From positions 50,122,536 through 50,186,535 of the forward strand of contig OY804579.1 in NCBI GenBank assembly GCA_963680875.1: a DNA stretch of 64,000 bases, in the 5' to 3' direction. Source of the stretch: Bathymodiolus brooksi (Eukaryota; Mollusca; Bivalvia; Mytilida; Modiolidae). Shown piece after piece: positions 62,169-64,000 of the stretch. The notes beneath the pieces were generated by a model. It had not been told where the DNA came from and searched no databases. It saw only the letters and a list, made by a program, of their open reading frames with translations. Positions within the stretch are counted from its first letter, which is position 1. Every line of letters starts with the position of its first letter. The position numbers and the translations under genes were made by a program.

Positions 62169-64000
62169 CTAGAGGCTCCCAGGAGCCTGTATAGCTCACC
62201 TGGGTATAATAATAACATCAGTCAATAAAACTTGATAACTTCGGTAAAAAAAATTAACAATTGTAGCCTTCGTCATTTTTATAAATTTGATGAAAAAAGG
62301 GCAAGAACTCCAAGATGGGTAATCGGATTTACTTCAAAATTGCAGGTAAATAAAAATTGATCGAAGGGTCGAACCGCCAGACACATTTTTGGAAGAGAAC
62401 CATTCAATGACTATTTCATCAAAATTTTGTTCTTATTGAGCAAATGGTTTCAGACAAAAAGATTTTTATGGGAATTTCCCATAGGGTCCTATGTTAAATT
62501 AAGTTCGGCTGTGGCGGCCATCTTGGTCGGTGTTCTGAAATGCTGGACACAATTTTGGAAGAGGACCACCCAAGAATCATTTCAGCAAAGTTTGGTTGAG
62601 ATTGGCTCTGTAGTTTCAGAGAAGAAGATTTTTTTAATTTCATCCCCCCTTTTTTCTAATTTGCATAATCGGTCAAACTCGGTAAAAGTTCAAAGTTCAT
62701 AAAAAATCCCGTAATATATGTTAAAAAGCTCATCATTATGCTTATACAGTTCAAATTTGGGCACTTTCTGGCTTAAAATAGAGCAGTTTTGGCCATTTGA
62801 AGAAATTTCTATTTTTAGTAATGGTGGCCATCTTGGATACAGGACGGCGCTGACGGACACAATTTTGAAAGGGGACCACCTAAGGATCATTTCAGCAAAG
62901 TTTGGTTGAGATTGACTCAGTAGTTTCAGAGGAGAAGATTTTTTTTTAATTCCATCCCCCCTTTTTCTAATTTGCATAATCGGTCAAAATCAGTAAAAGT
63001 TCAAAGTTCATAAAAAATCCGTAATATATGTTAAAAAGATCATCATTATGCTTATACAGTTCAAATTTGAGCACTTTCTGGCTTAAAATAGAGCAGTTTT
63101 GGCCATTTGAAGAAATTTCTATTTTTAATAATGGTGGCCATCTTGGATATAGGACGGCGCTGACGGACACAATTTTAAAAGGGGACCACCTAAGGATCAT
63201 CTCAGCAAAGTTTGGTTGAAATTGGCTCAGTAGTTTCAGAGGAGAAGATTTTTTTTTAATTTCATCCCCCCTTTTTTTAAATTTCATAATCGGTCAAAAT
63301 CGGTAAAAGTTCAAAGTTCATAAAAAATCCGTAATATATGTTAAAAAGCTCATCATTATGCTTATACAGTTCAAATTTGGGCACTTTCTGGCTTAAAATA
63401 GAACAGTTTTGGCCATTTGAAGAAATTTCTATTTTTAGTAATGGTGGCCATCTTGGATACAGGACGGCGCTGACGGACACAATTTTGAAAGGGGACCACC
63501 TAAGGATCATCTCAGCAAAGTTTGGTTGAGATTGGCTCAGTAGTTTCAGAGGAGAAGATTTTTTTTTTAATTTCATCCCCCCTTTTTTTAAATTTCATAA
63601 TCGGTCAAAATCGGTAAAAGTTCAAAGTTCATAAAAAAATCCCGTAATATATGTTAAAAAGTTCATCATTATGCTTATACAGTTCAAATTTGGGCACTTT
63701 CTGGCTTAAAATAGAGCAGTTTTGACCATTTGAAGAAATTTCTATTTTTAGTAATGGCGGCCATCTTGGATACAGGACGGGGCTAATGGACACAATTTTG
63801 AAAGGGGACCACCTAAGGATCATTTCAGCAAAGTTTGGTTGAGATTGGTTCAGTAGTTTCAGAGGAGAAGATTTTTTTTTAATTTCATCCCCCCTTTTTT
63901 CTAATTTGCATAATCGGTCAAAATGGGTAATGGGATTTACTTCAAAATTGCAGGGTAGGTAGATCTTGATATGCTGCACATTTTTGCAATAAACTTAACA
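62169..64000 (+). mobile_element. Element A, second copy, cut by the window edge, with 310-bp tandem core
   Basis: Starts ctagaggctcccaggagcct then 'gtatagctcacctgggtata', as at 23,489. After 'tttcccatagggtcctatgt' a tandem array begins with units near 62,728, 63,038, 63,348 and 63,659 (310 bp). From 63,920 it reads 'gggtaatgggatttacttca' as in the first copy after its array. Frames of 60-115 codons repeated at 310 bp are by-products. Confidence 0.85.

Overview
This window comes from a eukaryote, almost certainly a mollusc and most likely a bivalve. The evidence is intron-containing animal genes with GT-AG junctions, AT-rich non-coding DNA, tRNA-derived SINEs with a 3' end of the kind known from bivalves and gastropods, and several dense mobile-element families that I associate with bivalve genomes from memory. 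I cannot name the species.

Three conserved protein-coding genes were reconstructed exon by exon from splice signals and reading phase. (1) POLDIP3/SKAR, minus strand, ten coding exons from 47,091 down to the stop at 13,667; the exons total 1,779 nt (592 codons plus stop) with every junction in phase. (2) THUMPD1 (Tan1-like tRNA acetylation adaptor), plus strand, two coding exons at 48,997-49,200 and 50,296-51,525 (477 aa). (3) The last two coding exons of a SMURF-type HECT ubiquitin ligase, minus strand, at 61,741-61,825 and 59,152-59,251; the rest of that gene lies to the right of the window. POLDIP3 and THUMPD1 are divergent, with start codons 1.9 kb apart. THUMPD1 and SMURF are convergent. 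These are separate housekeeping or signalling genes, not a pathway cluster.

Layout: 1-3,210 is a 38-bp minisatellite. 3.2-13.6 kb is gene-free DNA with SINEs, a tandem pair of a 534-bp repeat, TA-flanked MITEs and a TTAA-flanked element. 13.7-47.1 kb is POLDIP3; its 14.6-kb intron 6 is filled with nested tandem and mobile repeats, and its 8.3-kb intron 1 holds a 3.5-kb foldback and a 3.4-kb element with its own nested insertion. 47.1-48.9 kb is the intergenic region, with a Merlin-like transposon. 49-51.5 kb is THUMPD1, followed by a broken partial duplicate of its 3' end. 53.4-59.15 kb is AT-rich and repeat-poor and may be the SMURF 3' UTR. 59.2-64 kb is SMURF 3' exons and intron, ending in another 310-bp tandem array.

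I see no defence system, operon, CRISPR array, rRNA or true tRNA gene. The most interesting points are the tandemly duplicated exons and a possible poison exon in POLDIP3, the broken THUMPD1 tail duplication with a SINE inside it, the layered transposon nests with readable target-site duplications, and the minisatellite that is open in all three minus-strand frames.
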